The notes: a model not told the origin generated them from the sequence alone. Positions 7,407-15,217 are shown, numbered from the stretch's first letter. The stretch is 17,773 nucleotides of DNA from CAYVWB01 sp964455395 (GCA_964455395.1 CAYVWB010000082.1:1-17773); one strand, 5' to 3'. Program-made: numbers and translations.

Positions 7407-7442
7407 GAAAACCGCCGCCAGGCTTCCTTGCCTGACGGCGGT
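7407..7442 (-). terminator. Rho-independent terminator of the prophage operon
   Basis: Read on the minus strand, the arms at 7442-7430 and 7423-7411 pair over 13 bases with a single mismatch, around a six-base loop (AAGGAA). The stem is followed by TTTTC. It lies 50 bases after the portal stop, so it ends the minus-strand phage transcript. Confidence 0.68.
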
Positions 7443-7491
7443 CCATGCGTTCGGGCGTTCATTCAAACCGCCACGCCAAACGTGCTTCCGA

Positions 7492-9015
7492 TCAGCCGGA
7501 GGAAGACTCCCCGTGCGCCGCTTCCAATTCCGCAGCGATCGCCGCCAGCGCGCCCCGGTCTTTCGTCAACAAGCGCCGCGCCATCTTCAGCTTCATCTCG
7601 CGCTGGAAGGTGGGGCTTTCCGCCAGCAGCGTCACGCCACGGACAGCATTCTCCAGATCCGCCGCCAAGTCCTCCACCGAGAAGCTCTTGGCGCGCTCGA
7701 TGCGCACCTCCCCGAATTCCTTCTCTCTTCCCTGCCACGCCAGCCACAGCTTGACGATGGCGCGCTCCGTTTCCTCCAGATTGGTGGCCTTGGCGGCCAA
7801 CACGGCGTTCAGCAGTTGGAACTCCTGCCGCAGCGCCACGCCGCTTTTTGCTTGGGCGGAGACCTCCGTGGCGTGCAAGCCCCCGGCGTTGGCCATGCGA
7901 TATATCTCCGTGGTTTTTCTGTTGATCCACATCAGAATCGCTTCGATTGGCTCACGCGCCGCAGCCTCCAGCCAGTCTTGTCGGGCGTCGCCTTCCGCGT
8001 CGGGGTCCCACTCCAGCACAGCCCGTGGCCCCACCTCCACCTCCCGCGCGCCAGCGGCGTCCGGCGGCTGCTTGGGCGTGCGGAACATGGGGAACGCCGA
8101 GTTCTTGATGACTTCCGCGCCCAGGGAGAGATCGCGCAGGATGGATGCATCCAGCATGGCGATGTCCGCCACGTCCGACACTCCCAGATTGCGCAACCGC
8201 CCGCGGATGTTCACCAGCCAGACGAAAGGCGTGCGACCCAGCGCGTGCGCGCCCGAGGCTTCCAGCGTCGCGGCTTGGCGAGGATCACGCCGACCTTCTT
8301 CCCCCATCGGCCGCCACCGCTCCCACCGCGAACGCCCATACAACAGCACGGCGCCGTCCTCTTCCAGCAGCTTGACCCACGACAGTTGCGGCCGACCGGC
8401 AGCGTCGCGGTCGTAGCGCCAGTCCAGAATGGCTTCGGGATGGTACGCCGCAAGGTATGGGTACGTTCCCTGCTCCTGTTCCTCCTTGCGGGTGACCGCC
8501 ACACGGCCCGGCGCATCCACCAGCACGCCCACACAGCCGAAGATGGAAGCGTACTTCTGCTGCTCCACCAGAAACGCGTCCAGATCGGCGCCGTAGAGGT
8601 CGCAGTCATCGGTGAACGCTCGCCAGAGGGGGTCTTTGGCGAGGGCGCCCAGATCGCGCGCAGGCTCCTTCTCGAACAGGTAGTTGCCGAAGAGGTGGAT
8701 GATGGACCGGGTGTAGTTGAACCCGAAGGCCTCGGCGCGGCGGTCGCGATAGCTGACGTCGTCCTCGCGGGGACAGCGGGTCAACGCGCCGTGGTTGATG
8801 AGCGCCTCCACCCCTTCGTACGCCGCCATCCAGAAACGCCACCGCGGCGTCATGCCCGCGTGTTCGTCGTGCACGGTGAAGAGCGATTCGTTGGACATGG
8901 CTGGCGGAGTCTTCGGGCCGGCGCCCTCCTTGCCGGCGAGACGCGCTGTCAGCGCTTCGGGGTCGGCGTCGTTACGGGACACGTCACGGGGTTGCATGAG
9001 TCGTTTCGCATTCAT
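7492..9015 (-). CDS. Phage portal protein, DUF4055-like (507 aa)
   Basis: The portal forms the dodecameric ring through which DNA enters the phage head and to which the terminase docks. The assignment rests on position directly after the large terminase, on length (about 450-550 aa is usual) and on family-like segments: an early helix with RDRRAEAFGFNYTRSIIHLFGNYLFEK, a mid domain around YLAAYHPEAILDWRY, a VWLVNIRG region, and a long C-terminal helical part rich in Glu/Arg. It resembles DUF4055-type portals more than the Mu gp29 type, from memory. The start at 9015 follows AGGAG, which lies within the last codons of the terminase gene; the gap between stop and start is 12 bases. The reading frame is intact to a normal-looking C-terminus, and no capsid or protease gene follows. 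Confidence 0.8.
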   Translation of the reverse strand: MNAKRLMQPRDVSRNDADPEALTARLAGKEGAGPKTPPAMSNESLFTVHDEHAGMTPRWRFWMAAYEGVEALINHGALTRCPREDDVSYRDRRAEAFGFNYTRSIIHLFGNYLFEKEPARDLGALAKDPLWRAFTDDCDLYGADLDAFLVEQQKYASIFGCVGVLVDAPGRVAVTRKEEQEQGTYPYLAAYHPEAILDWRYDRDAAGRPQLSWVKLLEEDGAVLLYGRSRWERWRPMGEEGRRDPRQAATLEASGAHALGRTPFVWLVNIRGRLRNLGVSDVADIAMLDASILRDLSLGAEVIKNSAFPMFRTPKQPPDAAGAREVEVGPRAVLEWDPDAEGDARQDWLEAAAREPIEAILMWINRKTTEIYRMANAGGLHATEVSAQAKSGVALRQEFQLLNAVLAAKATNLEETERAIVKLWLAWQGREKEFGEVRIERAKSFSVEDLAADLENAVRGVTLLAESPTFQREMKLKMARRLLTKDRGALAAIAAELEAAHGESSSG

Positions 9016-9027
9016 TGTCGCATCTCC

Positions 9028-10494
9028 TCACATGGTGAACTCACGGCAACAGAGATAGCCCAGCGCCGTGGTCACGTGTTGTTCGCGGAGGGAATCATCC
9101 TCCAGGTATCCTGAACCGGGAAGCAGCCGCGCCATCTCCAGCCCCTTGGCCAAAGCAAGGCAGCGGGGGTGCACATGCAGACGCGTCGAGCCGTCCGCAG
9201 CTTTCAACAACGCATTGACCGTGTTGTGGCGCCGCCGCACGGGGGGGTTGCTGCGGGGCACCTTCTGGGAAGCGAACCCCGCCTGCGCCAGGATGGAGTA
9301 ATCCGTCTTGCGGGAACGGGTGTCCTTGGCGCGACCCGAAGCGTCTCCGTAGACGATGACGCCCGCCTTGCTCCGCGCCAGCCACGGCCGCGCCATGAAC
9401 TCCCGGACCGCGTCGTTGGTGTCTGCGGTGTCCATGACGATCTCGTCGAAGACGTCCAGCCGCGCGCCCTCGGCGTCCCGCCGCAGGTGCGCCAACACGC
9501 TGGACATGGGTTTGCCTGCGCCGATATTGAAATCGTGAGACCAGAGGATGGGCAAGGACGGATCGAATTCCGCCGCAGCCGACACGTGCGCCGTGCGATC
9601 GAAGTTGTAATAGATGCAAGCGCCGGAAAGGCTGACCCACCTGGCTTCCACCATGCGCGCGTAGAGCTTCTCGTCGTACATGGCCTTCAAGCCGGCCACG
9701 TATTCCGGCGGCAGACGCCAGTTGTCCGTGGTTTTCGCATAGACCACCTCCATGCGCTCCGGGTCGTATTCCTCAACGAACATCCGATGCATCCAGCCCC
9801 CCGGCTCGTCCAGGGTGGTGGTCAGCAACATCTGGTTGTGCATGCGCGCGTCACGCAACCGCGCCATCAGTACGTCCATGGCCTCGCGGCTGGCCAGAAA
9901 GCACTCGTCAATCCACTCCCAGCCGAACTCGATGCCTGCCAGCATGGTGTAGTTCTCCAGCGAACGACAGAGCACCTCCACCTTGTGCGAGCCCACGTCG
10001 AGGGCGATATTGAAGGGTCCGCGCGTCTTCGGCGGCGTTTCGGGCGTGGCCCGCACGCCCCACAGCTCCAGATTCTTGTAGAGGTTGCGGACCGTGGAAT
10101 CGAGGAGCTGGCTGTAGGTGTTCGCCGCCACCAACCCGAGCACGCCGCGCGGCGTACGACTGGCTTGTCGCAGGGTCCACAAGGAGCCCACGTCCGTCTT
10201 GCCTGCGCCCACACCGGCGCCAAGGAAGATGTAGCGCTTGGCCGAGTTGAGCACACGCAACTGATGCGGCATGGCGCTGTAGGTGATGCAGCGCTCCGCG
10301 ACAGCCGCGCCGTGCAAGGCCCCCTCCACGCCGGGCAGGTTCTCCGGCGAAGGCGCCAAGCCCTCCTCCGCCAAGGGATCGAAGGCCCCGCCAGTCTCAT
10401 CTGTCGCGCCGCTTTCGGCTGCCTGCTCCGACGGAGCGGTCGCGCCGGAGCAGCGCCCTTCCGCTGTCGTGTCACAGCGCGCACCCTCACTCAT
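9028..10494 (-). CDS. Phage terminase large subunit (488 aa)
   Basis: This is the DNA-packaging motor: an N-terminal ATPase followed by an RNase H-like nuclease. Walker A GAGVGAGKT is at residues 92-100 (Lys99), and Walker B WEWIDE ends at Asp196/Glu197. The nuclease part shows acidic residues typical of the active site: Asp321 in SHDFN, Glu351 in FDEIV and Asp384 in VYGDASGR. A low-complexity acidic N-terminal extension of about 65 residues precedes the ATPase. I chose 10494 over the in-frame ATG at 10512 because GGGGAG lies seven bases before it; the start overlaps the small-terminase stop by eight bases. All expected motor and nuclease residues are present, so the protein looks functional. 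Confidence 0.9.
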   Translation of the reverse strand: MSEGARCDTTAEGRCSGATAPSEQAAESGATDETGGAFDPLAEEGLAPSPENLPGVEGALHGAAVAERCITYSAMPHQLRVLNSAKRYIFLGAGVGAGKTDVGSLWTLRQASRTPRGVLGLVAANTYSQLLDSTVRNLYKNLELWGVRATPETPPKTRGPFNIALDVGSHKVEVLCRSLENYTMLAGIEFGWEWIDECFLASREAMDVLMARLRDARMHNQMLLTTTLDEPGGWMHRMFVEEYDPERMEVVYAKTTDNWRLPPEYVAGLKAMYDEKLYARMVEARWVSLSGACIYYNFDRTAHVSAAAEFDPSLPILWSHDFNIGAGKPMSSVLAHLRRDAEGARLDVFDEIVMDTADTNDAVREFMARPWLARSKAGVIVYGDASGRAKDTRSRKTDYSILAQAGFASQKVPRSNPPVRRRHNTVNALLKAADGSTRLHVHPRCLALAKGLEMARLLPGSGYLEDDSLREQHVTTALGYLCCREFTM

Positions 10495-11311
10495 GACGCG
10501 TCTCCCCGGCATCGCGAGTCATGTCCCCTGCCCCTTCGGATTCGTCCTGACCGACGGCAACGCCCCCCCGCGATACGGCCGAGCCGGGCCCGGGGTCGGC
10601 CACCACTTCCACCTTCAAGGAGACCCCGGCCGCACGGCCCTGTTTCGGCTCCTTGCCGCCATACTTGTGAGGATACAGCCGCTCCAGCCGCCACGCAGCG
10701 GCTTTCCACTGGGGGGGCGCCTGCTTGGTGGTGGTGGTCTCCTTCACCAGGGCGCCGTCCTTGTCCACCACACGCACCACTTCGGTGATACGGGCGCCGC
10801 CGCGGCCGGCTTCTTCGATGACCTGCAGATTCCGCGTTTCGGCGCGCGCCAGCGCCTGGCGCACCCGCATGAAGAGCTCCACATAACGGGCTTCGTCGGC
10901 GTACGCTGCGCGGCGGCGCGCTTCCTCGGGGGCGTCGCCGGGTGCGTTTGCGGCATCCTCGCTTTCCAGGGAAAGCAGGCACTGTTCCCCCGTCTCGAAG
11001 GCCTTGGCGCCCCGCCGCAGCCACGTCGTCAGGGTGGAGCGGCTCACGCCGGCGGCGGCCGCCGCGCCTTCCAGGGAGTCGCCCCGCTCCAGGCTGGCGG
11101 CCAATGTCTCCGTGACCAGCGGCGTCAACTTGCCGCGCGGTTTGCGGGGTTTGCGCGGTGTACGCGGTTGCGGGGTTTTCGGAGTCGTCTCAGGGTGAGG
11201 CGAGCTTTCCGCCCCTGGCTTCTCAGGCGCCGCGCCCGACGCATCACGACGCGCCGCCGCCGTGGTTGGTTCGTTGCTGCTCATTGCGTGCTCGGTGTGT
11301 TCGTCGTTCAT
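10487..11311 (-). CDS. Phage terminase small subunit (274 aa)
   Basis: The small subunit recognises the packaging site and hands DNA to the large subunit. A helix-turn-helix of the terminase/Tn3-resolvase style lies at residues 80-101 (SLEGAAAAAGVSRSTLTTWL), followed by a helical region around 135-170 and a typical WKAAAWRLERLYPHKYG motif at 202-218. The start at 11311 is fixed by a 4-base ATGA overlap with the upstream gene and by GGGAG; the longer frame back to 11620 overlaps that gene. Unusual features are a disordered N-terminus with a basic Pro-Arg-Lys repeat (50-61, PRTPRKPRKPRGK), reminiscent of an AT-hook, and a disordered C-terminal tail. It is followed at once by the large terminase. 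Confidence 0.85.
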   Translation of the reverse strand: MNDEHTEHAMSSNEPTTAAARRDASGAAPEKPGAESSPHPETTPKTPQPRTPRKPRKPRGKLTPLVTETLAASLERGDSLEGAAAAAGVSRSTLTTWLRRGAKAFETGEQCLLSLESEDAANAPGDAPEEARRRAAYADEARYVELFMRVRQALARAETRNLQVIEEAGRGGARITEVVRVVDKDGALVKETTTTKQAPPQWKAAAWRLERLYPHKYGGKEPKQGRAAGVSLKVEVVADPGPGSAVSRGGVAVGQDESEGAGDMTRDAGETRHE

Positions 11312-11574
11312 TTGCCCACTCCCAGTGGGATGAGCTTGGAGAATGCGAACGCCAGGGCGGCGGAGGCTCCGGAAAACCACCAGACCTTGCCCTGCAGCGC
11401 GGCCACGTCCCGTTCCAGGTCGTCCAACTGCGCGCCACGGTGCTCGCAGCGTTCGTTCAGGGTGGCGCGGATTTCCGCCAGCAGCGCGTTCGTCACACTC
11501 TGTTGGGAACGCAGGCTCTCCACGGCCTCCCAGAGATCCCGGAGTTCCTGCCCGTAGTCGCCTGCAGGGCTCAT
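11308..11574 (-). CDS. Small coiled-coil membrane protein, XhlA/holin-like (88 aa)
   Basis: Residues 8-60 form an amphipathic coiled coil (LRDLWEAVESL, LDDLERDVAALQGK) and residues 65-84 form one hydrophobic membrane helix (WWFSGASAALAFAFSKLIPL). This layout is like the XhlA/hemolysin family and similar phage lysis accessory proteins. A strong AAGGAGG lies six bases before the start, which overlaps the stop of the 30-aa ORF in an ATGA. Together with the adjacent endolysin, it probably belongs to the lysis module, helping permeabilise the membrane; a structural role is an alternative. Confidence 0.75.
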   Translation of the reverse strand: MSPAGDYGQELRDLWEAVESLRSQQSVTNALLAEIRATLNERCEHRGAQLDDLERDVAALQGKVWWFSGASAALAFAFSKLIPLGVGK

Positions 11575-11663
11575 GATGCGCCTCCTTCGTCGGTGGTGCG
11601 CGACTCCGACGCCACGTCACGACGCCGCCACGCCAAGGGGACTGCCTTTTGACGATCGTTCAT
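11571..11663 (-). CDS. Small coupled ORF in the lysis region (30 aa)
   Basis: This frame encodes MNDRQKAVPLAWRRRDVASE followed by ten more residues. It has its own strong AAGGAGG just upstream, starts in an ATGA overlap with the endolysin stop and ends in an ATGA overlap with the next gene. The chain of overlaps on both sides is better evidence for translation than its composition, which is basic and lacks a membrane helix. Function unknown. It may mainly carry ribosomes between the two flanking genes, or be a small regulator or the remnant of a larger gene. Confidence 0.5.
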   Translation of the reverse strand: MNDRQKAVPLAWRRRDVASESRTTDEGGAS

Positions 11664-12124
11664 GCCGCCTCCTTCCCGCCACAAAACGCGCACGACGCGG
11701 CCAAGGCCTGCGCCAACGCCTGCGGTCCATAACGATACCGTCCCGCCGTCCCCACCCAGAAGAGCCTGCGAGGCCCCGGCCGCAAGTCCACATGCCAGCC
11801 GGGCTGTGGCGACCACTCCGGGTAGAAGCCCACGCCCCCGAAGGGAAACGCCGCCAGAATGGTGAACGCGTCCACGGGCGACAGCGCCCCGCCGAAGCGG
11901 AAGTCCACCGCCTCGCCCTTGTAGTGATAGGATTGCGCAGCGTGACCAGATGCGCTCCACGCCGTGTGGATGATGACCGGAACGCCCGCGGTCTGCCGCA
12001 CGGCGTCCAGCAGGGACACCAGCCGCGGCGCCACACGGTCCGGGTCCTGACCCCATTCCTCGCGGCGGAAATGGACGATCTCATCCCACCGCACGCCAGC
12101 ACGCTTCACCATGCCGGCGCTCAT
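11660..12124 (-). CDS. Phage endolysin, peptidase M15A-like (154 aa)
   Basis: The protein matches the M15A / D-Ala-D-Ala carboxypeptidase-like endolysins that cleave peptide bonds in the cell wall. The zinc motif SxHxxGxAxD is present: Ser65, His67, Gly70, Asp74, with the third zinc ligand in WHVD (His111) and the nearby Asp113. About 150 residues is a normal size for a single catalytic domain. No signal peptide is seen, so release would need a holin-type partner, and the small membrane protein two genes downstream fits. The start at 12124 overlaps the Mor-like gene stop (ATGA) and has GGGAGG seven bases upstream; the longer frame to 12370 is inside the preceding gene. Confidence 0.85.
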   Translation of the reverse strand: MSAGMVKRAGVRWDEIVHFRREEWGQDPDRVAPRLVSLLDAVRQTAGVPVIIHTAWSASGHAAQSYHYKGEAVDFRFGGALSPVDAFTILAAFPFGGVGFYPEWSPQPGWHVDLRPGPRRLFWVGTAGRYRYGPQALAQALAASCAFCGGKEAA

Positions 12125-12573
12125 GACCGGCCCTCCCACTCCGCACATATCTGACGCACCCGGCGGCGCGTCAGGTTGAACTCCCGAGCCAGGGAGGCCA
12201 CGGTCCACCCCTCGCCGCGCAGCCGCCGGATGCGGCGCATGCGCATCTGCCGGACGATGGCGTCCGCCTTGGGCACATGGAGCTTGTCCCCGCCGTAGAC
12301 GGCGGCGAGTCTGGCGAAGCGCTGTTCGCCCATGAGCTCGGCCAGGGGGTGGTCCTCCCGCAAGCGGCAAGGGATGTAGACGGGACCGCCGCCGTATTCC
12401 TCCGCCAACAGCACGGCCGCGCCGGGCCCCACGAGGTTGCGGAGCTCCCGCAGCCCTCGCGGCATGATGTCCCAGTCCAGCGCGGTGAGATCCTCTTCGT
12501 CCCAGGGTGCGGCGTCCGCCATGGCCCCGGGAAGAGCCGCAGCGAATGCCGAATTGTCCATAGTCTGACGCAT
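12121..12573 (-). CDS. Mor-family transcriptional activator, phage-type (150 aa)
   Basis: Mor (middle operon regulator) proteins of Mu-like phages are dimeric DNA-binding activators of middle or late transcription. Here a long N-terminal part (1-50) is followed by the dimerisation region with the family-like VYIPCR strand (65-70), and a C-terminal helix-turn-helix at about 122-146 (GWTVASLAREFNLTRRRVRQI). AAGGAGGT precedes the start at 12573 at an optimal distance. It is the first gene of the seven-gene minus-strand module. In Mu, Mor acts just upstream of the lysis and head genes, the same order as here. The upstream tandem 10-base repeats could be a regulator site. Confidence 0.85.
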   Translation of the reverse strand: MRQTMDNSAFAAALPGAMADAAPWDEEDLTALDWDIMPRGLRELRNLVGPGAAVLLAEEYGGGPVYIPCRLREDHPLAELMGEQRFARLAAVYGGDKLHVPKADAIVRQMRMRRIRRLRGEGWTVASLAREFNLTRRRVRQICAEWEGRS

Positions 12574-12858
12574 GGTCGATACCTCCTTCGACTATGCGCT
12601 CATCCTACCCCCACCTTCCGGGGCGCGCCCGTTTCGAGACGACCATGCCCGTCCATGCCCGCCCATCCCCGCTTGACGGATGGCGACGCGAAGGGCCCTC
12701 CCCCCGATATCCCCCCGTCGACGTGCAAGAATACCCACACCCTCGCCTGGGCAAGACGTGTACTCCATGAGAACATGCCCTCTTGGCTGCATCGCCTGCA
12801 GCAAGTTCGCCCAGAGGCCGTGCAACGCCCACGCATCACGAAGAGCACAGAGGATTCC
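12574..12858. promoter_or_regulatory. Divergent promoter region between the phage module and copB-like gene
   Basis: No gene is seen in these 285 bases. On the minus strand a weak -10 (TAGGAT, 12607-12602) lies upstream of the Mor-like gene without a recognisable -35, which is typical of activator-dependent promoters. GGGCGCGCCC at 12621-12630 is a perfect palindrome. Three tandem 10-base repeats occupy 12643-12672. For the plus-strand copB-like gene I see TTGACG at 12673-12678 but no matching -10. Confidence 0.4.
12643..12672. repeat. Three tandem 10-bp direct repeats
   Basis: CCATGCCCGT, CCATGCCCGC and CCATCCCCGC follow each other without gaps. The 10-base period equals about one DNA turn, so all copies face the same side of the helix. 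The site lies about 70-100 bases upstream of the Mor-like start codon, a position suited to an activator or repressor array. Confidence 0.6.
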
Positions 12859-14898
12859 ATGCCCACGAATGACGACCACGACCACCAAGAGAGCCACGAA
12901 GACGGCGACAACCACGACCACCAGAGTCACCACGCCCACATGGCCCGGGACTTCAATATCCGGTTCGCCGTCTCGACCCTGCTGACCATCCCCATCCTCG
13001 CCCTCTCCCCCATGTTCAAGGGGCTGGTGGGCCTGGAGGACGTCCTGCGCTTCCCCGGCGAGATGTACGCGCTCCTCGCCATCGCCACCGTGGTCTTCCT
13101 CTACGGCGGCAAGCCGTTCCTCACGGGACTTTACGACGAGCTGAAACAGCGCCAGCCCGGCATGATGACGCTCATCGGCCTCGCCATCAGCGTGGCTTTC
13201 GTCTACAGCGCGGCGGTGGTGCTCGCCTTGCCCGGCAAGACCTTCTTCTGGGAGGTGGCCACGCTCATCGATGTGATGCTTCTGGGTCACTGGATCGAGA
13301 TGCGCTCCGTGATGGCTGCATCCTCCGCACTGGAGGAGCTCGCCAAACTGCTGCCCAACACCGCCCACCGCATCGAGGACGAGGAAGGCGAAACCGTGGA
13401 CGTGGATGTGGACCAGCTCCAGGCCGGCGATCGCATCCGCATCAAACCCGGAGAAAAGATCCCCGCGGACGGCGAGATCGAATCCGGCGAATCCTCCATC
13501 AATGAAGCCATGCTCACCGGCGAATCCGAACCCGTGGCCAAAGGGCCCGGCGAGGAAGTCATTGGCGGGGCCATCAATGGCGAAGGCGGCCTCGTGGTCA
13601 AAGTCACCCAGACCGGGAAGGACTCCTACCTCTCCCAGGTCATCGAACTGGTGCGGAACGCGCAAGCGAGCAAGTCACGCTCCCAGAATCTGGCGGACCG
13701 CGCCGCGCTCTGGCTCACCGGCATCGCGATCACCGCAGGCGCCCTCACCATGGCCGCTTGGTGGGCCTGGATGGGCCGGGACTTCGTCTTCTCCCTGGAG
13801 CGCACCGTCACTGTCATGGTCATCACCTGTCCGCACGCGCTGGGCCTCGCCATCCCGCTGGTGGCCGCCGTCTCCACGGCCCTGGCCGCCCGCCACGGAT
13901 TCCTCATCCGCAACCGCACCGCCTTCGAGCGTGCGCGCAACATCCAGGCCGTGCTTTTCGACAAGACCGGCACGCTGACCATGGGCGAATTCCGCGTCAC
14001 CAGAGTGGTCCCCGCCGGCGATATGACCGAAGACGAGCTCCTGCGCCTGGCTGGCGCCGTGGAACAGGGTTCTGAGCACCCCATCGCCCAAGGCGTGATG
14101 AACACCCTGCGTGACCACGAGCTGCAGCCCCACGCCATGGAAGACTTCGAAGCCATCAAAGGCAAAGGCGCCAAGGCGCGGGTGGAGGGCAAGGAAGTGG
14201 CCGTGGTGCGGCGCGAATACCTGCAGGAACACGACATTCGAGGCGACGCCGACGCCCTCGCCGAGCGCCTGGATTCAGGCGAGACCACGGCTTATGTCCT
14301 GCGTGATGGCGAACTCCTCGGCGCGCTCGCTCTGGCCGACCAGGTCCGCGAGTCCTCGAAACGTGCGGTCAGCCAGCTCAAAGCCATGGGCGTCAAGACC
14401 ATGATGCTCACCGGCGACAACGAGACCACGGCCAAAACCGTGGCCGAAGCCGTGGGCGTGGACGAATACTTCGCCGAGGTCCTTCCGGACAAGAAAGCCG
14501 ACAAGGTGAAGGAGGTGCAGCAACGCGGCTTGGTGGTCTGCATGACAGGCGACGGCGTGAACGACGCGCCGGCGCTCGCTCAAGCCGATGTGGGCGTGGC
14601 CATCGGCGCCGGCACGGACGTCGCCATGGAGACTGCGGACCTCGTGCTGGTGAAAAGCGACCCCAACGACGTCCCCGCCATTATCGGCCTGGCGCGCAAG
14701 ACCCATGGCAAAATGGTGCAGAATCTCTTCTGGGCCACGGGCTACAACGCCTTCGCCATCCCCCTGGCCGCAGGCGTGCTGGCAGGCTGGGGCGTCGTGC
14801 TCAGCCCGGCCGTGGGCGCCATCCTCATGTCCCTCTCCACGGTCATTGTCGCCATCAACGCGCGCCTGCTGCGCTTCGAACGCCCCCAGGCGTCCTGA
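12859..14898 (+). CDS. copB: Copper-transporting P-type ATPase, CopB type (679 aa)
   Basis: This inner-membrane pump of the P1B family exports copper (P1B-3, usually Cu2+ or Cu+) using ATP. The N-terminus is His-rich (eight His in residues 7-27) instead of carrying CxxC metal-binding domains, which is typical for CopB. Motifs in order: TGES at 220-223 (actuator), the transport-site CPH at 324-326, the phosphorylated Asp368 in DKTGTLT, the HP pair at 407-408 in SEHPIA, and TGDGVND at 563-569. The last two membrane helices carry YN...IPLAAG and MSLSTVIVAINA. The CPH motif separates it from CopA (CPC) pumps. The start at 12859 follows AGAGG five bases upstream and begins just before the His-rich stretch; the long upstream frame extension is rejected because it overlaps the phage gene antisense. 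No regulator gene is adjacent. Confidence 0.93.
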   Translation: MPTNDDHDHQESHEDGDNHDHQSHHAHMARDFNIRFAVSTLLTIPILALSPMFKGLVGLEDVLRFPGEMYALLAIATVVFLYGGKPFLTGLYDELKQRQPGMMTLIGLAISVAFVYSAAVVLALPGKTFFWEVATLIDVMLLGHWIEMRSVMAASSALEELAKLLPNTAHRIEDEEGETVDVDVDQLQAGDRIRIKPGEKIPADGEIESGESSINEAMLTGESEPVAKGPGEEVIGGAINGEGGLVVKVTQTGKDSYLSQVIELVRNAQASKSRSQNLADRAALWLTGIAITAGALTMAAWWAWMGRDFVFSLERTVTVMVITCPHALGLAIPLVAAVSTALAARHGFLIRNRTAFERARNIQAVLFDKTGTLTMGEFRVTRVVPAGDMTEDELLRLAGAVEQGSEHPIAQGVMNTLRDHELQPHAMEDFEAIKGKGAKARVEGKEVAVVRREYLQEHDIRGDADALAERLDSGETTAYVLRDGELLGALALADQVRESSKRAVSQLKAMGVKTMMLTGDNETTAKTVAEAVGVDEYFAEVLPDKKADKVKEVQQRGLVVCMTGDGVNDAPALAQADVGVAIGAGTDVAMETADLVLVKSDPNDVPAIIGLARKTHGKMVQNLFWATGYNAFAIPLAAGVLAGWGVVLSPAVGAILMSLSTVIVAINARLLRFERPQAS

Positions 14899-15217
14899 AC
14901 GTCGTCACAAAAAGGCGCCCCAACCATGACTTCTGATGGAAGAACGCTTCCCCGCTTCGGAAAGCCTCCCAACCGACTGGGACATCGGGTATTACACCGC
15001 AGCGGTCGGGAACCTCGCGCCATGTTCCAAGGGCGTCGCCGCCAGCTGCACCCCTCCCCGCAGCCGGACGAGCCCGGCGGCGCGCCTGAACGGGTTTTCA
15101 AATACCTTCCCTCATTGACTATTCCCGAATTATCTCGAATGACTGGTCAGATGGAAAAGTTTGTCGTACACTCTCTCAAAAATTGTGACATTGCCGCACC
15201 TTGAGAGGAGAGACGCC
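14899..15217. other. Intergenic region upstream of the chemotaxis gene
   Basis: These 319 bases contain no gene I can support. Two short open frames (14926-15204 and 14936-15118) lack ribosome sites and family features. The last 110 bases are clearly more AT-rich and probably hold the promoter of the downstream chemotaxis gene: TTGACT at 15115-15120 could be a -35 but lacks a good -10, and AAAAGTTT at 15155-15162 resembles the -35 of flagellar sigma28 promoters with only a weak -10 match after 11 bases. No T-run terminator for copB was found. Confidence 0.4.

Larger units (their letters stand above)
7181..7491. other. Convergent intergenic region with two hairpins
   Basis: This 311-base gap lies between mucR-like gene 2 (plus) and the portal gene (minus). 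I see no gene in it. It contains two strong hairpins (7322-7365 and 7411-7442) described separately. Any deletion junction of the truncated prophage on this side should lie here, but I could not identify an attachment site or target duplication. Confidence 0.5.

Noticed and set aside
7075..9114. 679-codon plus-strand frame antisense to the portal gene
   Set aside because: It begins inside mucR-like gene 2 out of frame and reads through intergenic hairpins; composition is typical of a shadow frame.
9169..10788. 539-codon plus-strand frame antisense to the large terminase
   Set aside because: The minus-strand terminase has Walker and nuclease motifs, so this is a shadow.
7181..12858. Prophage attachment sites or a target-site duplication
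   Set aside because: I compared the flanking intergenic regions by eye and found no convincing direct repeat; no integrase or tRNA gene is near.
14936..15118. 60-codon frame after copB whose first half looks protein-like
   Set aside because: There is no ribosome site, the second half is low-complexity Ser/Pro/Arg, and no family is recognisable; left as intergenic.
15155..15181. Flagellar sigma28-type promoter before the chemotaxis gene
   Set aside because: AAAAGTTT is a good -35-like box, but only about four of eight -10 bases match, too few for a promoter call.
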